Assembly (NCBI GenBank): GCA_029941885.1
Contig: JAPYTP010000001.1
Location: forward strand, 83,118-119,272
DNA: 36,155 bases
Reading direction: 5' to 3'
DNA from: Myxococcota bacterium
GTDB lineage: Bacteria; Myxococcota_A; UBA9160; UBA4427
Of this stretch, positions 1-7,295 are shown in pieces. The notes below the pieces were generated by a model, which ran no database searches, had not been told where the DNA came from, and saw only the letters and a program-made list of their open reading frames with translations. Numbering within the stretch: position 1 is the first letter of the stretch; every line of letters starts with the position of its first letter. A program made the translations under genes and the position numbers.

Positions 1-47
1 CAAGACTGCGAATGAGTTCAAGACTGCGAATGAGTTCAAGACTGCGA
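1..47. repeat. 18-bp tandem repeat, about 2.6 copies
   Basis: The 18-bp unit CAAGACTGCGAATGAGTT occurs exactly at 1-18 and 19-36, and its first 11 bases recur at 37-47. The array touches the left edge, so its full length is unknown. It lies about 50 bp upstream of the first gene. There are no spacers between copies, so it is not a CRISPR array. Confidence 0.9.
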
Positions 48-96
48 GCTCGGCGCGACCGGCTGTGCAGCCATAGCACGGGACGCTGGGAGGACC

Positions 97-780
97 ATGA
101 CCCTCGGAAACCGCGCGTTCGAGTTCTTTCTCCGATCTGCTCGCACCCGACTCGAGGCAGAGGAGGGTGCGGATTTCGCTGCCGCCATCGCGGTCGCCGC
201 GCGAGAAGAATACACGCGTATCCTGCCCACGGTTCCCGACATCGGAGGATCGGCCAACGTCTTTCAACCGGTGATGTTGGTGAACGGCTGGATCGCGGCA
301 CTTCATCGTGCGCTGTCGGCCCGGGGTCGGCCGGCTTCTCAGACGATTGCGATCTGCCATGCCGTCGTCGACGGCTGGCTGCGCAAGATTCCGACCTTTC
401 TGCTTCGACTCGTCGGTCGCCTGACGTTCAGCGGGCCGGCGCGTGCCTTCTTCGAGTCTCAGGCAAGTCGCTCGCGAGAGCGCGGCTACCCCGCTGATTT
501 CGTGTGGAGCGTCGAGAACGGACCGGATGGCGAGTTCTCACTCGTCTTCGACGAGTGTGCGGTCAACAAGTGGTACGATGCAAACGATCTGCACGACCTG
601 AAGCCCTACTGCAATTTCTTCGACGTGACCTACAGCCGGCTGATGGGGATGGGCGTCAACGCGAACGACACGATCGGTCTGGGCTGCGAGCGCTGTGCGC
701 TTCGCTTCAAGCACGGCCGAGATACGCAGATCCCGAGCATGTTGGGTCCGATCATAAGAGATGCCGAGTCATCGAACTGA
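97..780 (+). CDS. L-2-amino-thiazoline-4-carboxylic acid hydrolase-like protein
   Basis: This 227-aa cytoplasmic protein has the overall look of the ATC-hydrolase family, whose founding members open the thiazoline ring of L-2-amino-thiazoline-4-carboxylate during cysteine formation. The family signature is in the C-terminal half: a DECAVNKWY block (about 152-160), PYCNFFDVTYS (170-180) and a TIGLGCERCALRFK block (192-205) with paired cysteines at 197 and 200. Many proteins with this domain are uncharacterised, so the exact substrate is not fixed by sequence. The ATG follows GGGAGG only 3 bases upstream, which is tight but usable. It converges on the minus-strand amidohydrolase ending at 824 and has no same-strand partner, so context adds nothing to the function. 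Confidence 0.72.
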   Translation: MTLGNRAFEFFLRSARTRLEAEEGADFAAAIAVAAREEYTRILPTVPDIGGSANVFQPVMLVNGWIAALHRALSARGRPASQTIAICHAVVDGWLRKIPTFLLRLVGRLTFSGPARAFFESQASRSRERGYPADFVWSVENGPDGEFSLVFDECAVNKWYDANDLHDLKPYCNFFDVTYSRLMGMGVNANDTIGLGCERCALRFKHGRDTQIPSMLGPIIRDAESSN

Positions 781-823
781 TCGTGGCTCGTGGGCGGGGT
801 GCGGGATCCCAACGAGGCCCGGA

Positions 824-2539
824 TCAGGAGGGAGGCGCGGCTTGCGGCCCCCGCACCAGTGTCCCGGGCAACGCGCCCGTGGGCTTTCCGCCTTCGTAGG
901 TGACTTCGCCACTCTTGATGGTGTAGCGATAGCCATCGATCTGCTGGATCAGCCTTTTCCCTCGGGCCGGTAAATCGTTGACCATCTCGGGTCCGTGGAT
1001 GTGGAGAGCTTCGAAGTCGATCACGTTCAGATCGGCTTTCATGCCCGGCGCGACCACGCCGCGATCTTTCATTCCATAGAACTCGGCGGTTCGCTTGGTC
1101 TGTTGCTGAACGATCCACTCGATCGGGAATTTCTCGCCCTTCACTCGATCTCTTGCCCAATAGGTGAGTAGGAAGGTCGGCATGCTCGCGTCGCAGATCA
1201 GGCCGCAATGGGCGCCGCCATCCGATAGGCCGAAGACGGCCTTTTCGTGGGTCATCATCGAGCGGATGTCTTCCAGGTCGCCGTTCGCGTAGCCGAGAAA
1301 GGGCATGTACAGGAACTCGCCTGCGAGCATCGAGTCGTACGCGAATTCCGAGGGGGTGACGCCCGCCTTCTTGGCGCGAGCCTCGACCGAGTCTTCGGGC
1401 CCGGGCTCATAATTCGGCGGCGTTCCCATCGGATACATCATCTGCCAGGCCGATGTGATCATCGCCGTGATGCCGGGAATATTTCCCTGGCGCGGTTCCT
1501 CGTCGATGATCGCGCGACGAACCTCTGGACGCCGGAGCTCCTCGAGTCGCGCCTCGTAGTCGAGTTCCGAGAGGGGAAAGAACGACGGCTTCAGACGGAA
1601 GGGGTGAAGTGAGCTGTCGAAACCGAAGATGAGGCCCGCCGGGCGTTGGGCGACTTGGGGTGTCAAGTGGCCGCCCTCGGCGGCGTCCTGATCCACGATT
1701 TCGAGCAGACGCTTCCACTGGTCTCCATCCATCGGATTCTGCAAGCAGGCAAAGGTGACGGGGCGGCCCGTCTCCTTGCCGAGTCTACTCATCCACTCGA
1801 GTTCTGCGCCTTCGGGTGCGAGGTCGCTCGCGACTTCGAAGACGCCGTGTCCGACCTCGCCTAGCATACGGCCGATGCCCATGACCTCATCGTCTTCCGC
1901 ATAGGTACCGGGCACGACCTCACCGTCCTTGGCGCGATGGAGCAGCGTTCGGGAAGTCGAGAATCCAAGAGCGCCGGCCTCGAGTCCTTCCTTGACGATC
2001 GCGGCCATCTCGTCGATCTCTCCCGGCTCCGCCTTTTCGTTCCTCGCTCCGCGGTCGCCCATCACGTAGGTGCGCACAGCGCCGTGGGGAATCTGGGCAG
2101 CGATATCGACGGAACGGGGCATCTCTTCCAGCGCGTCGAGGTATTCGGGGAAGCTTTCCCATCGCCAATCGATCCCCTCGCTGAGTGCGGTTCCGGGAAT
2201 ATCCTCGACACCCTCCATCAGCTGGATCAGATAGTCTTCTTTGCCTGGGCGGACCGGTGCGAATCCCACGCCGCAGTTGCCCATGACGACCGTCGTCACG
2301 CCATTCCAACCGGAGGGGGTCACGTGCGGATCCCAGGTCACCTGTCCGTCGTAGTGGGTATGGATGTCGACCCATCCGGGCGTGACGAGGAGGCCAGTCG
2401 CGTCGACGACTCGGTGCGCCTCTCCGAGATCGGCTCCAACGGCGACGATGCGGTCCCCCTCTACGGCCACGTCCGCCTGCTTCGCTGGGGCGCCGGTACC
2501 GTCGATGAGGGTTCCACCGCGGATGATGAGGTCGTACAT
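824..2539 (-). CDS. N-acyl-D-amino-acid deacylase-type amidohydrolase
   Basis: A 571-aa metal-dependent amidohydrolase of the D-aminoacylase / N-acyl-D-glutamate deacylase group, expected to hydrolyse N-acyl-D-amino acids or a related amide. Visible features are the N-terminal beta-sandwich strand (MYDLIIRGGTLIDG), the metal-binding HTHYDGQ (H60, H62), GNCGVGFAP with the metal-ligand-type Cys89 known from D-aminoacylases, a SDGGAHCG segment supplying the catalytic-type Asp, and the closing KADLNVIDF domain. I start it at the ATG at 2539, preceded by GGAG at 9-nt spacing, rather than 22 codons upstream, because the family begins at the MYDLII strand. Next upstream on the same strand is a rhodanese gene. 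Proteins of this subgroup are common in environmental proteobacteria and substrates are mostly unknown. Confidence 0.88.
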   Translation of the reverse strand: MYDLIIRGGTLIDGTGAPAKQADVAVEGDRIVAVGADLGEAHRVVDATGLLVTPGWVDIHTHYDGQVTWDPHVTPSGWNGVTTVVMGNCGVGFAPVRPGKEDYLIQLMEGVEDIPGTALSEGIDWRWESFPEYLDALEEMPRSVDIAAQIPHGAVRTYVMGDRGARNEKAEPGEIDEMAAIVKEGLEAGALGFSTSRTLLHRAKDGEVVPGTYAEDDEVMGIGRMLGEVGHGVFEVASDLAPEGAELEWMSRLGKETGRPVTFACLQNPMDGDQWKRLLEIVDQDAAEGGHLTPQVAQRPAGLIFGFDSSLHPFRLKPSFFPLSELDYEARLEELRRPEVRRAIIDEEPRQGNIPGITAMITSAWQMMYPMGTPPNYEPGPEDSVEARAKKAGVTPSEFAYDSMLAGEFLYMPFLGYANGDLEDIRSMMTHEKAVFGLSDGGAHCGLICDASMPTFLLTYWARDRVKGEKFPIEWIVQQQTKRTAEFYGMKDRGVVAPGMKADLNVIDFEALHIHGPEMVNDLPARGKRLIQQIDGYRYTIKSGEVTYEGGKPTGALPGTLVRGPQAAPPS

Positions 2540-2658
2540 GATGGCGTTCTCCGTTTGGGCACGGCGCGCTCGACGCGAGCGGCCCGATGCCAGAGGCCCG
2601 GTCAAGATATCAGAGTCGGGGGGGCGGAAACCGCCCGTGGGTCAGGCGCAGACCGGGT

Positions 2659-3069
2659 TCATCGCTTCTTGCGCTCGTAGGGGACGATCTCGCCGCCCGC
2701 TTCCTTCCAGGCGGTGAATCCACCCTCGAGGTGACTCGCGCGTTGAAGTCCGAGCCGGTTGGCAATCGCGCAGGCGAGGGCCGAACGCCAGCCCGACTGG
2801 CAGTAGAAGACGAAGCGCTTGTCTTCCTGAAAGATCGGCCTCGCGTAGGGGCTATCCGGGTCGATCCAGAATTCGAGCATTCCGCGTGGCGTGTGAACCC
2901 CGCCTGGCAGATGTCCCTCTCGCTCCAGTTCGCGAATATCACGGAGGTCGATTATGACGAGGTTCTCGTCGGCGATCTCGCTCTTCAGCATCTCTGCGGA
3001 CACGACCTCGATGTCAGCATTCGCTTCGTCGAGAAGTTTCTTTACGCTGATGCCGTCGCGCACGGTCAT
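2659..3069 (-). CDS. Single-domain rhodanese-like protein
   Basis: A 136-aa protein with one rhodanese domain, the fold that carries sulfur as a cysteine persulfide between thiosulfate-type donors and acceptors. The catalytic loop CQSGWRS places the active cysteine at residue 90 and fits the CxxGxR pattern. DLRD (41-44) and EGHLPGGVHTP (51-61) are the usual CH2A-type elements, and LEGGFTAWKEAG near the C-terminus is the family closing motif. There is no signal peptide, so it should be cytoplasmic. The ATG at 3069 has GAGG upstream, inside an 11-bp inverted repeat (3072-3082) that could mask the ribosome-binding site. It lies between enoyl-CoA hydratase and amidohydrolase genes, probably co-transcribed. 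The sulfur acceptor is not indicated by context. Confidence 0.9.
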   Translation of the reverse strand: MTVRDGISVKKLLDEANADIEVVSAEMLKSEIADENLVIIDLRDIRELEREGHLPGGVHTPRGMLEFWIDPDSPYARPIFQEDKRFVFYCQSGWRSALACAIANRLGLQRASHLEGGFTAWKEAGGEIVPYERKKR

Positions 3070-3071
3070 GG

Positions 3072-3082
3072 GAGGTTACCTC
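3072..3082. promoter_or_regulatory. Inverted repeat over rhodanese ribosome-binding site
   Basis: GAGGT-T-ACCTC is a perfect 5-bp inverted repeat directly upstream of the rhodanese start. On the minus-strand transcript it contains the only GAGG Shine-Dalgarno-like sequence. It is short enough to be chance. Confidence 0.3.
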
Positions 3083-3138
3083 GTACTCGATGTAGTGCCC
3101 TTCGGCAGAGTTTACGACGATTCCGTCCGGGTCTGGTG

Positions 3139-3921
3139 CTAGCGCCCCTTGAACTCCGGTGGCCGCTTCTGGATGAAGGCCCGGATGCCTTCCTTAGCAT
3201 CTTCACTTTCGCTGCAGATCGTCTGGAGTTCGACCTCGCGGTCGTAGGTGCGGGGGAGATCGCTCGTGACCGCGGTTCGGACGGCGTCCTTCGCATAGCG
3301 GAGCGAGAGCGGGGCCCGCGACGCGAGTTTCGTCGCCCAACTACGGGTTTCATCGAGCAGAGTCGCGGCCGGAACGACTCGATTACAAAGACCCCAGTCG
3401 AGGCAGCGTGCAGCGGGCAGCCGCTCGCCGGTCGCGATCACCTCGTAGGCCCGCTTTCGGCCGAGCGTGTTCGCGAGATGCCAGGTCGCGCCGCCGTCTG
3501 GGATCAGTCCGATCGCTGCGAAGGCCTGATAGATGTAGGCGTCATCCGCCATGACCGTCAGATCACAATTCATCGCGTACGCGCTACCGATTCCCGCCGC
3601 GGCGCCCTGGACCGCGCTGATCCAGGGTTTCGGCGAGTTCGCGATCGCGAGTAGAACCGGTCGATGGTCTTCGTTCAGATGATCGGCGGTCGTGCGGCCC
3701 GGCTCAAGCTTGATTCTCAGATCGGCGCCGGCGCAGAAGCTGCTTCCGCTGGCCGCCAGGATGGCGACGCGAATCGACGGGTCGTCATTGATCTTGTGGA
3801 CGGCGTCCATCATCTCGTGAAGCATCGCGACATCGATTGCATTCAGCTTCTTCGGCATATCGAGGGTGAGGACCGCGACCGCGCCGTCGATTTCGAATCG
3901 GATACATTCATAGCTGGACAC
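3139..3921 (-). CDS. Enoyl-CoA hydratase/isomerase (crotonase family)
   Basis: A 260-aa crotonase-fold enzyme acting on acyl-CoA thioesters, most likely hydration or isomerisation of an enoyl-CoA. The oxyanion-hole segment is FCAGADLR (62-69), the second is GAAAGIGSAYA (107-117), and IGLIPDGGATW (137-147) carries Asp142 at the position used by PaaG-type isomerases. The classical pair of glutamates of crotonase is not evident, which favours an isomerase or a PaaG-like role over a standard hydratase. Translation starts at GTG 3921, preceded by GGAG at 5-nt spacing, since no ATG fits. It sits downstream of the phosphotransferase and upstream of the rhodanese. The substrate is not identifiable. 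Confidence 0.9.
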   Translation of the reverse strand: MSSYECIRFEIDGAVAVLTLDMPKKLNAIDVAMLHEMMDAVHKINDDPSIRVAILAASGSSFCAGADLRIKLEPGRTTADHLNEDHRPVLLAIANSPKPWISAVQGAAAGIGSAYAMNCDLTVMADDAYIYQAFAAIGLIPDGGATWHLANTLGRKRAYEVIATGERLPAARCLDWGLCNRVVPAATLLDETRSWATKLASRAPLSLRYAKDAVRTAVTSDLPRTYDREVELQTICSESEDAKEGIRAFIQKRPPEFKGR

Positions 3922-3948
3922 ATTTTCTCCGGGGGGCGAGGGGGGGGC

Positions 3949-3970
3949 GAAGGCGGGTCGAAGGCGGGTC
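3949..3970. repeat. 11-bp direct tandem repeat
   Basis: GAAGGCGGGTC occurs twice head to tail (3949-3959, 3960-3970) and is followed by a partial third copy. It lies in the short gap between the enoyl-CoA hydratase start and the phosphotransferase end, next to runs of six and seven or more G. It looks like simple slippage-prone intergenic sequence. Confidence 0.7.
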
Positions 3971-4001
3971 GAAGGGTCGTAATCTCTCGGCAGGAGAGAA
4001 A

Positions 4002-5372
4002 TCAGACGCTGAAGTCGGGGATCGGATTGTGGCGCGCAATGGCCGAACCCTTGGGTCCGCAGAGCATCAGGTATCGCGAGGTCCTCTTGTGAAAGAGTCG
4101 GACGAGAGCTTCGTCGTGGATTCCATCATCTTCGAGGACGAAGCGTTCGAGGGCATCGTCGCCCTCCTGCCAGGTTGCGGGGCGAACCCCCAATAATCCT
4201 TCGAGGTCATCGAGGTTTGACTGGTCGACGACATCGCCGATCTCGTCGGTTCGAGCGATGTGACGCGCGAGGCGAAAGAAGATCCGGAACTGATGCTGCG
4301 TATAGTCCTCATCGGCTTCGAAGTGGCGCAACCAATCGATCAGATGCGATTGCGCCACCGCGGCCGTCGAGATCGTCGCCTCGGGCATGGGTACGTCCTG
4401 GAGTTCGATCCCAATGATTTGCGCGAGCGCCTCCATCGCATAGATGTTGGTTTCGGCGCACCATTGCATGTTCGTCATGTAGTCGGAGCCCGAAGGCGGT
4501 GACGCGAGAGCGTCATGGAATGCGAGCTGATTGCTGAGCGTGAAACAGAAGTGGTAGTACTCGATCGCCTTTCGATCGACCGGCTGGCCGCCGTGCTTCG
4601 CATAGTGATCATAGAGTGCGTTGAAATCACCGAATCCCAGGACGCTCGTGCGCATGCGAAAGCCGGCCAGATCCATCATCGGATCACCGATATGACCGAT
4701 TTCCAGATCGATCGCGGCAGTCACGCGACCTTTCTCGTGCATCAGTTGTCCCGAGTCCCAGAGGACCACGGTTTCCCGGATCGGGCCACCGAGTGGATTC
4801 CGCTTGAGCCAGGCGAGGCAGAATTCGAGGAAGGGGTCGGGCCGCTTCTTCACGGCACGATAGGCGTCCTCGTAGATCTTCATGCCGAGGCGGCCGGATT
4901 CCTCGGGCTTCCCCGCACGCATGATCCCGGCGTCGACGAAGGGCTGGATATCCAGACAATGGATCGAGGCGAGGATCTCCATGTAGTCCTGCATGACGGA
5001 ATCCCGCTCGGCGTCATCAGTCTGGTTGAAGTGTTCGACGCCTCGCACGCGATCCATGACGTAGGCGCGGGGATCGTCACACCATCCGTAGACCTTCGCG
5101 ACTCGAATCCCGGCGGCGTGGAGCTGTTGCTGTAGATGCATTTCGTGTTCGAGGGGGAAGCCGTGCCGGCAGTCGAGCCGGTCGCCCCGCACACAGAGTT
5201 CCAGCTTCTCGCCGTCGACCTCCACCTCGGCGAACCAGACCGGTCGCCACCGCGCCTGCGGGTCGATGTGCGTGACTCGGCCACCCACATTCTGCTCGAT
5301 CCATCGAATCACCTTCTCGGTTCGATCTTCCATGGAGGCGAGTTCAGGGGTGTTCTGGGATTTTTGCGGCAT
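4002..5372 (-). CDS. APH-fold phosphotransferase family protein
   Basis: A 456-aa protein with the aminoglycoside-phosphotransferase/choline-kinase fold. The kinase core is visible as RVRGVEHFN (hinge region, about 108-116), a catalytic-loop region WDSGQLM (205-211) and the metal-binding IDLEIGHIGDPMMDLA (221-236). The canonical HGDxxxxN catalytic loop is altered: the Asp is kept (206), but the His is absent and Asn is replaced by Gln in a shorter loop. This variant seems to define a subgroup found with acyl-CoA metabolism genes in environmental bacteria. I start at ATG 5372, which has GGAGGAG at 8-nt spacing. A long C-terminal helical extension after the core is unusual for antibiotic kinases, so resistance is unlikely. 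The phosphate acceptor is unknown. Confidence 0.8.
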   Translation of the reverse strand: MPQKSQNTPELASMEDRTEKVIRWIEQNVGGRVTHIDPQARWRPVWFAEVEVDGEKLELCVRGDRLDCRHGFPLEHEMHLQQQLHAAGIRVAKVYGWCDDPRAYVMDRVRGVEHFNQTDDAERDSVMQDYMEILASIHCLDIQPFVDAGIMRAGKPEESGRLGMKIYEDAYRAVKKRPDPFLEFCLAWLKRNPLGGPIRETVVLWDSGQLMHEKGRVTAAIDLEIGHIGDPMMDLAGFRMRTSVLGFGDFNALYDHYAKHGGQPVDRKAIEYYHFCFTLSNQLAFHDALASPPSGSDYMTNMQWCAETNIYAMEALAQIIGIELQDVPMPEATISTAAVAQSHLIDWLRHFEADEDYTQHQFRIFFRLARHIARTDEIGDVVDQSNLDDLEGLLGVRPATWQEGDDALERFVLEDDGIHDEALVRLFHKRTSRYLMLCGPKGSAIARHNPIPDFSV

Positions 5373-5552
5373 CGGGGGGGCTCCTCCGCGTTGGGCCGGA
5401 TCTCTAGTCTCGCATAAGTCGAAGCTCAGGTCTTCGCCGCACCGGGCGGATTGATGCAGCTCCTCGAAACTCCTAAGTTCGGCCCGGGTCGATTCAGCCC
5501 AATTCCGCAACGATCGAAGGGAATGTGCCCATCGGGGCCGGGAGCAAGCGAC

Positions 5553-6749
5553 ATGAGCAGCGGATCTGCCGACAATCGGGCCGCATTCGACGAGGCCGAT
5601 CTGATTTCCGACGCTCAGGCGAACTCGGGGCTAGGCGATTTCGGCGAGGACGAGTTTCGCGAGCCCCTCGGCGTGTTGCTGAAGTCGCTTCGCGAAGAAG
5701 CGCCGCTCAATGATCTCGGTCGAACGCTCATGCGTTCGCGGATTCTCGAGAGTCTCGAAACCCGGCTCAAGACGCAGGATTGGATTTTGCGTTACCCGGA
5801 GATCCTCGAAGAGGAGATTGCCGCACCACTCGTCGTGATCGGACTCATGCGAACGGGAACGACGATGCTGCAACGGATCATCGCGAGCGACCCGCGCAAC
5901 CACGCCTGCATGTGGTGGGAGACGCGATTCCCTGCGCCGCATCGGGGGACCGACTGGAGTCAGTCCGAGCCCAGGATTCCGATTGCAGAAGCAGAGGTTG
6001 CCGCGATCCTCGAAGCCGATCCCCGCCAGGCATCGATCCATCCGTGGGACGCGAACGCGCCCGACGAAGAGATCATGCTGCTGGAGCATTCCTTCCTCTC
6101 CCATGTCCCCGAGGCGTTCGCCAATATTCCGACCTATCGCAGCTGGATCACCGAACAGGACTGGACGCCCTCCTATCTGTATCTGAGGAAGCTGCTCCAA
6201 TCCTTGCAATGGCAGAAGCGGCAGCGCGGAAACGTTCGTGAGCGGTGGGTTCTCAAGACCCCCGGCCACCTCGGATATATCGACACGCTCTTCGATGTCT
6301 TCCCAGGCGCAAACGTGATTCAGACACACCGCGATCCGATCGATACGATTCCCTCCGCTGCGTCGATGAATCATGCGATGTGGGCGCTCTACAGCGATGA
6401 CACCGAGGCGAACGTGGCAGGTGCGCAATGGCAGGAGCGACTCGCCTGGGGAACCTCGCGCGCGATGGAGTCCCGCAAACGCTACGACGCCGACCGCTTC
6501 GTCGATATCTGGTTCCGTGACGCCATGAAGGATCCGATCTCCGAAATCGAACGTGCGTACGACGTGTTCGGAATCGAGATGACGGATGCGGCGCGCGCGG
6601 GCATGGAGCAGTGGCGCGTCGACAACCCGCGAGATGGGCGCCCGCCCCACCAGTACACGCTCTCGGAGTACGGTCTGACCGAGGAGGGGATCAAGCGCGC
6701 CTTTTCCGAGTACCGGGCGCAATATATCGAGCCACGGATAGAGGTCTAG
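5553..6749 (+). CDS. PAPS-dependent sulfotransferase family protein
   Basis: A 398-aa sulfotransferase expected to move a sulfuryl group from PAPS to an unknown hydroxyl or amine. The 5'-phosphosulfate-binding loop is GLMRTGTT (97-104) and the 3'-phosphate-binding region is NVIQTHRDPIDTIPS (254-268), with WVLKTPGH between them as usual for this family. No signal peptide or membrane segment is seen. I start at ATG 5553 because GGGAG lies 8 bases upstream. ATGs at 5523 and 5451 give longer proteins but lack a spaced ribosome-binding site. The stop overlaps that of the SnoaL-like gene on the other strand: the four bases CTAG serve both. A second, divergent sulfotransferase lies at 33710-34969. 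Confidence 0.85.
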   Translation: MSSGSADNRAAFDEADLISDAQANSGLGDFGEDEFREPLGVLLKSLREEAPLNDLGRTLMRSRILESLETRLKTQDWILRYPEILEEEIAAPLVVIGLMRTGTTMLQRIIASDPRNHACMWWETRFPAPHRGTDWSQSEPRIPIAEAEVAAILEADPRQASIHPWDANAPDEEIMLLEHSFLSHVPEAFANIPTYRSWITEQDWTPSYLYLRKLLQSLQWQKRQRGNVRERWVLKTPGHLGYIDTLFDVFPGANVIQTHRDPIDTIPSAASMNHAMWALYSDDTEANVAGAQWQERLAWGTSRAMESRKRYDADRFVDIWFRDAMKDPISEIERAYDVFGIEMTDAARAGMEQWRVDNPRDGRPPHQYTLSEYGLTEEGIKRAFSEYRAQYIEPRIEV

Positions 6750-7204
6750 CCCGGGATTTCGTACCCTTCCGGTAGCGAACCCTGCATCACCGTCTGTTCG
6801 CAGACGCGCTCCACGATTCGCCAGCCATCAGTCGTTCGCGCGAGCTTGTCCAAATAACGCCCGCCGTTCGTGATGACGTATTGCTGACCGTCGGGCATGT
6901 TCCGGCCCATTGGGGCGTGGTAGTAACAGCGGCTGCGAGCGACGTCACCGTCGAACTCGATGATCACATTCGAGACGACGTGCAGGTTGATAGGCCAGCT
7001 CTCGAGGGCACGATCGAGCCACGCGAGGGTCTCGCGGAACGGGCCCTTCTGTCCCCCGGTCGACGTGTAGTCGATCGTCGCTTCCAGGGCGAAGATCCGG
7101 TCCATCTTCGTCCATTCTCGGCGATCCACCATCTCGGCATAGAGATTGAGGAGCTCTTCGATATCGATTCGATCCTGGATCGCCTGGAGGGCTGCGTCCT
7201 GCAT
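6746..7204 (-). CDS. SnoaL-like / NTF2-fold protein
   Basis: A 152-aa cone-shaped NTF2-fold protein of the SnoaL_4 type, related to polyketide cyclases, steroid isomerases and ring-hydroxylating dioxygenase small subunits. The pattern is an N-terminal helix with DIEELLNLYAEMVDRREW (14-31), a hydrophobic pocket region and a C-terminal sheet GGRYLDKLARTTDGWRIVER. It may be an enzyme or a binding protein, and the substrate cannot be told. The start at ATG 7204 has GGAG at 7-nt spacing. It converges on the sulfotransferase with a 4-bp stop overlap and lies 91 bp downstream of plsB on the same strand. Confidence 0.82.
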   Translation of the reverse strand: MQDAALQAIQDRIDIEELLNLYAEMVDRREWTKMDRIFALEATIDYTSTGGQKGPFRETLAWLDRALESWPINLHVVSNVIIEFDGDVARSRCYYHAPMGRNMPDGQQYVITNGGRYLDKLARTTDGWRIVERVCEQTVMQGSLPEGYEIPG

Positions 7205-7295
7205 GGTCTTTCTCCGTGGTCCGTTAGGGTGGTGTCGGGATCAGGACTCTACCAGAGGAAGTCGGGCAAGGAGCGCCCTGCGAACCCCGATCGGG

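Noticed and set aside
1-47. CRISPR array
   Set aside because: The repeat units are directly adjacent with no spacers and no cas gene is present.
2587-3654. Long open frame on the plus strand opposite the rhodanese and enoyl-CoA hydratase genes
   Set aside because: Both minus-strand genes have catalytic motifs and ribosome-binding sites. The plus-strand frame has neither.
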